From positions 434,001-498,000 of the forward strand of contig JAEYDD010000041.1 in the NCBI GenBank assembly GCA_023404095.1: DNA of 64,000 bases, in the 5' to 3' direction. The stretch is from Pseudomonadota bacterium. Lineage in GTDB: Bacteria; Pseudomonadota; Alphaproteobacteria; Rhizobiales; Rhizobiaceae. A program made the position numbers and the translations under genes. The stretch's first letter is position 1. Every line of letters starts with the position of its first letter. This document shows positions 61,435 through 64,000 of this stretch, in pieces. Under the pieces are notes generated by a model that worked only from the letters and a program-made list of their open reading frames with translations, did no database searches and was not told the origin of the DNA.

Positions 61435-62385
61435 TCAGAACTGGTAGCGACGGATGCGCCGCTGGATGACGAAGAGATAGAGCGAGACACCGGCGAGGAT
61501 GATCAGGAACATAACCGTCGCGATCGTCGCCCCCATCGAGCGGTCGCCGAGCTGCAACTGGAAGCCGAAGAAGGTGCGGTAGAGCAGCGTGCCGAGAATG
61601 TCGGTCGAGCCGTCCGGCCCTGCGAGAGCGCCCTGTACTGTGTAAACGAGGTCGAAGGCGTTGAAGTTGCCGACGAAGGTGAGGATCGAGATGATGCCGA
61701 TCGCCGGCAGGATCAGCGGCAGCTTGATCTTGAAGAACTGCGCCCAGCCGGTGACGCCATCGCATTCGGCAGCCTCGATCACCTCCTCGGGAATATTGAG
61801 GAGGGCGGCGTAGATCAGCATCATCGGAATGCCGACATACTGCCAGACCGAAATCAGCGAGACGGCGATCAGCGCAGAGTTCGGCTTGCCGAGCCATGGT
61901 GCAAACAGCGACTTCAGCCCGACCAGGTCCATCAGATAGGGCGAGACGCCCCAGATCGGGGAGAGGATCAGCTTCCAGATGAAGCCGACGATGACGAAGG
62001 AGAGCAGCGTGGGCAGGAAGATGGCAGTGCGGTAGAAGGCGGCCCCGCGCAGCTTCGGTATCGATAGAAGGGCAGCAAGCGCGATCCCGATCGGGTTTTG
62101 CACCAGCATGTGGATGACGAAGAAGATGAAATTGTTCTTCAGCGCGTTCCAGAAGTCTGCAGCCCAGCGCGCGTCGCCGAACAGCGTCTGGAAGTTCCGG
62201 AGGCCGACGAAGGTGGACTGGCCATCGATGGTGTTGAAGAACGAGAGCCTCAGCGTCTCGAACAGCGGCAGAATCATCACCGCGCTGTAGACGACGAGCG
62301 CCGGCAGCAGGAAAACCGCGATGTGCCAGCGGCGCGGTCGTCGCTCGACCTGAAGTTCGGCTTCTGAAACTGTGGCGTCCGTCAT
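61435..62385 (-). CDS. CUT1-type sugar ABC transporter permease (MalF-like)
   Basis: A 316-residue permease starting with a polar tail, then AVFLLPALVVYSAVMILPLF. The EAA loop is EAAECDGVTGWAQFFKIKLP. It follows the binding-protein gene after a 350-base gap that carries a hairpin repeat. It pairs with the MalG-like protein. Confidence 0.92.
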   Translation of the reverse strand: MTDATVSEAELQVERRPRRWHIAVFLLPALVVYSAVMILPLFETLRLSFFNTIDGQSTFVGLRNFQTLFGDARWAADFWNALKNNFIFFVIHMLVQNPIGIALAALLSIPKLRGAAFYRTAIFLPTLLSFVIVGFIWKLILSPIWGVSPYLMDLVGLKSLFAPWLGKPNSALIAVSLISVWQYVGIPMMLIYAALLNIPEEVIEAAECDGVTGWAQFFKIKLPLILPAIGIISILTFVGNFNAFDLVYTVQGALAGPDGSTDILGTLLYRTFFGFQLQLGDRSMGATIATVMFLIILAGVSLYLFVIQRRIRRYQF

Positions 62386-62735
62386 GGTTCCTGCCCGCTG
62401 TACCGACCGGTGGTTCGATGCCTGTCCGCGATCATCGGACGTGCCTCACGCGGCCGGTCCTGCCGCATGATGCCATGCCGGGCCGCCCCGGCGGATGAGA
62501 CTTCAGCTTACACGTTTTTGCGCGGATGACGCGGCGTCGGCCACAATCAACAGGGAGCGAACTGCCCTCATCCGCCCGCCGGCGCCTTCTCCCCTCAGGC
62601 GGGGTGAAGGACGGGCCGCCCCGCCGCCAGAACACTGTCACGAAGGGACCGGCAATTGCTGTGCAAGTCCCCTCTCCCCGCCTGCGGGGAGAGGGCCAGG
62701 GTGGGGGCAATCGCCCCACCCACGATGTCACAGGC
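62386..62735. other. Gap between binding protein and permease genes, carrying a repeat
   Basis: This stretch holds no gene. It contains the repeat at 62563-62716 next to the binding-protein stop, and GC-rich sequence after it. Confidence 0.6.
62563..62716. repeat. Dispersed hairpin repeat between the binding-protein and permease genes
   Basis: A diverged TGCCCTCATCCGCCCGCCGG module and CTTCTCCCCTC hairpin form the left end. The CTCTCCCCGC-CT-GCGGGGAGAG module with its AGGGT tail forms the right end. It is the same composite as at 52714-52900. Confidence 0.82.
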
Positions 62736-63995
62736 TCACTTGGCCGGCTTGAACCAGCTGTCGAGGCCTGTCTGAAGCTTTTCGGCGGCTGCCTCCGGTG
62801 TATCCGTGCCGTTGATGACGTTGGCCGACATCGTCCAGGTCTCGTTTTCGAGGATCGGCGTGCCGCGTGACAGGATCTGGTACGTCGAGCGAATCGTCGG
62901 CTTGCACTTCTCGCGCCAGGAGACGAATTCCTGCGCCAGCGGATCGGCCATCTTGACCGCCGTCGAGTTCAGGCTGAAGAAGCCCGGCAGCGAGTTGGCA
63001 TAGATGTCGGCGAATTCCGGCGAGGCGATGAAGGTAAGCAGCTTCTTCGCAGCTTCCGGATTGGCGCTCTTGGCGTTCAGGCCGATGCCGATGTCGTTGT
63101 GGTCGGAGATGTAGCAGGTGTCGCCGGCCGTCTTCACTGGCGGCGGGAACGCGCCCATCTTGAACTGCGCCTGGGTGTTGAACAGGCCGATTTCCCACGA
63201 ACCTGCCGGATAGATCGCGGCACGGCCGAGCGTGAACAGGTTCTGGCTATCGGGATAGGTCTGGGCCTCGAAACCGTCGCCGAGATAGTCCTTCCACTTG
63301 GCCAGCGTCTTGAACGGCTCCACCCACTGCGGGTCGGTCAGTTTCTGCTCGCCCTTGATCAGCGCCAGACGGCCTTCCTCGCCCTTCCAGTAGTTCGGAC
63401 CGATGTTCTGGTAGCCCATGGTGGCGGCTTCCCACAGGTCCTTGGTGCCCATGGCCATCGGAATGTAGTTGCCGTCGGCCTTGATCTTGTCGAGGGCGGC
63501 GAAGAACTCGTCTTCCGTTGTCGGAACCGCGATGCCCAGCTGGTCGAAGGCGTCCTTGTTGTAGATGAAGCCGTGGATGACCGAAGCCATCGGCACGCAG
63601 AAGGTGGTGGCGCCGTCGTCCGTCGTCCAGGCGGACTTGGCGACGTCGGAGAAGTTCTCCATGCCCGGCAGGTCGTTCAGGCTCGCCAGATGCTTCTTGT
63701 TGTAGAGCTCGAGCGACGCGTCGAACGGACGGCAGGTGATCAGATCGCCGGCGGAGCCCGCGTCCAGCTTGGCGTTGAGGGCGGCGTTGTACTCGGTCGG
63801 CGCGGTCGGCGCGAAGGTCACCTTGATGCCCGGGTTCTTTGCCTCGAAGGCCGGGATGATCTTGTCCTTCCAGATCGAAAGGTCGTCGTTCCGCCAGCTT
63901 TCGATCGTCAGCGAGACGTCCTGCGCCTGAGCTATCCCGGCGGTGCCGAGAATGCTGGAGGCAAGGAGCAGTCCCTTGATCAGGTTGCGTGTCAT
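62736..63995 (-). CDS. CUT1-type sugar ABC transporter substrate-binding protein
   Basis: A 419-residue family 1 extracellular binding protein with a signal peptide (LIKGLLLASSILGTAGIAQA). The mature start VSLTIESWRNDDLSIWKDKI is usual for this family. The ATG lies five bases from the window end, so its promoter is outside. It is the first gene of the leftward sugar operon. The sugar is unknown. Confidence 0.92.
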   Translation of the reverse strand: MTRNLIKGLLLASSILGTAGIAQAQDVSLTIESWRNDDLSIWKDKIIPAFEAKNPGIKVTFAPTAPTEYNAALNAKLDAGSAGDLITCRPFDASLELYNKKHLASLNDLPGMENFSDVAKSAWTTDDGATTFCVPMASVIHGFIYNKDAFDQLGIAVPTTEDEFFAALDKIKADGNYIPMAMGTKDLWEAATMGYQNIGPNYWKGEEGRLALIKGEQKLTDPQWVEPFKTLAKWKDYLGDGFEAQTYPDSQNLFTLGRAAIYPAGSWEIGLFNTQAQFKMGAFPPPVKTAGDTCYISDHNDIGIGLNAKSANPEAAKKLLTFIASPEFADIYANSLPGFFSLNSTAVKMADPLAQEFVSWREKCKPTIRSTYQILSRGTPILENETWTMSANVINGTDTPEAAAEKLQTGLDSWFKPAK

Positions 63996-64000
63996 GACAT

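Overview
The window looks like a chromosome or large-replicon segment of a Rhizobiaceae-type alphaproteobacterium (Rhizobium/Sinorhizobium/Shinella-like). It is GC-rich and dense with ABC importers and LysR/AraC/TetR regulators. It carries hairpin repeats of a kind I remember as common between rhizobial genes, two boxes of the RirA type (TGA-N9-TCA), and an IS66 orfA remnant whose sequence resembles rhizobial copies. The species cannot be named from sequence alone. No rRNA, tRNA, CRISPR array, prophage or intact insertion sequence was seen.

Left part (1-16.2 kb): the 3' end of an AraC regulator; an AHSA1-like protein; an ACT-domain protein translationally coupled to an HSL-type hydrolase, with a divergent LysR; a DUF1194 protein; a complete ydcSTUV-patD-like operon for polyamine/aminobutyraldehyde use; a small DUF1328 protein; and a ferric-siderophore operon (TonB receptor, FhuF-like reductase, binding protein) behind two RirA-like boxes.

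Middle-left (16.2-26.2 kb): a leftward methylated-amine demethylation cluster with two tandem DMGDH/GcvT-type flavoproteins, an HXXEE membrane protein, a Rieske oxygenase and a non-pyrrolysine MttB homologue. It is led by a divergent LysR. Then (26.3-38.2 kb) comes mixed cargo: a zinc-ribbon/cyclase/ATPase/TPR protein, a CPFC redoxin, a GlxA-type regulator divergent from two Tat-exported hydrolases, a GH32 enzyme, a lower-GC orphan gene abutting an IS66 remnant, a DUF1772 protein and a second DUF1194 protein.

The most interesting region is 38.2-52.7 kb. It holds a second Rieske oxygenase, a class III aminotransferase, a polyamine-type ABC importer, a flavin amine oxidase, a BetI-like TetR regulator, a PMT-like N-methyltransferase, two PYROXD2-like flavoproteins and a GcvT-like protein. 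Three matching 16-bp near-palindromes (TTGAAYGAAYRTTCAR) lie in its three promoter regions, so the split transcription units probably form one regulon for an N-methylated or quaternary amine whose identity I cannot read from sequence.

Right part (52.7-64 kb): a small conserved-looking protein; an RND efflux pair with a co-oriented downstream TetR gene; and a CUT1-type sugar ABC importer with a Gfo/Idh/MocA dehydrogenase. In both binding-protein-first operons (ydc and CUT1) a hairpin repeat lies between the binding-protein gene and the rest of the operon.
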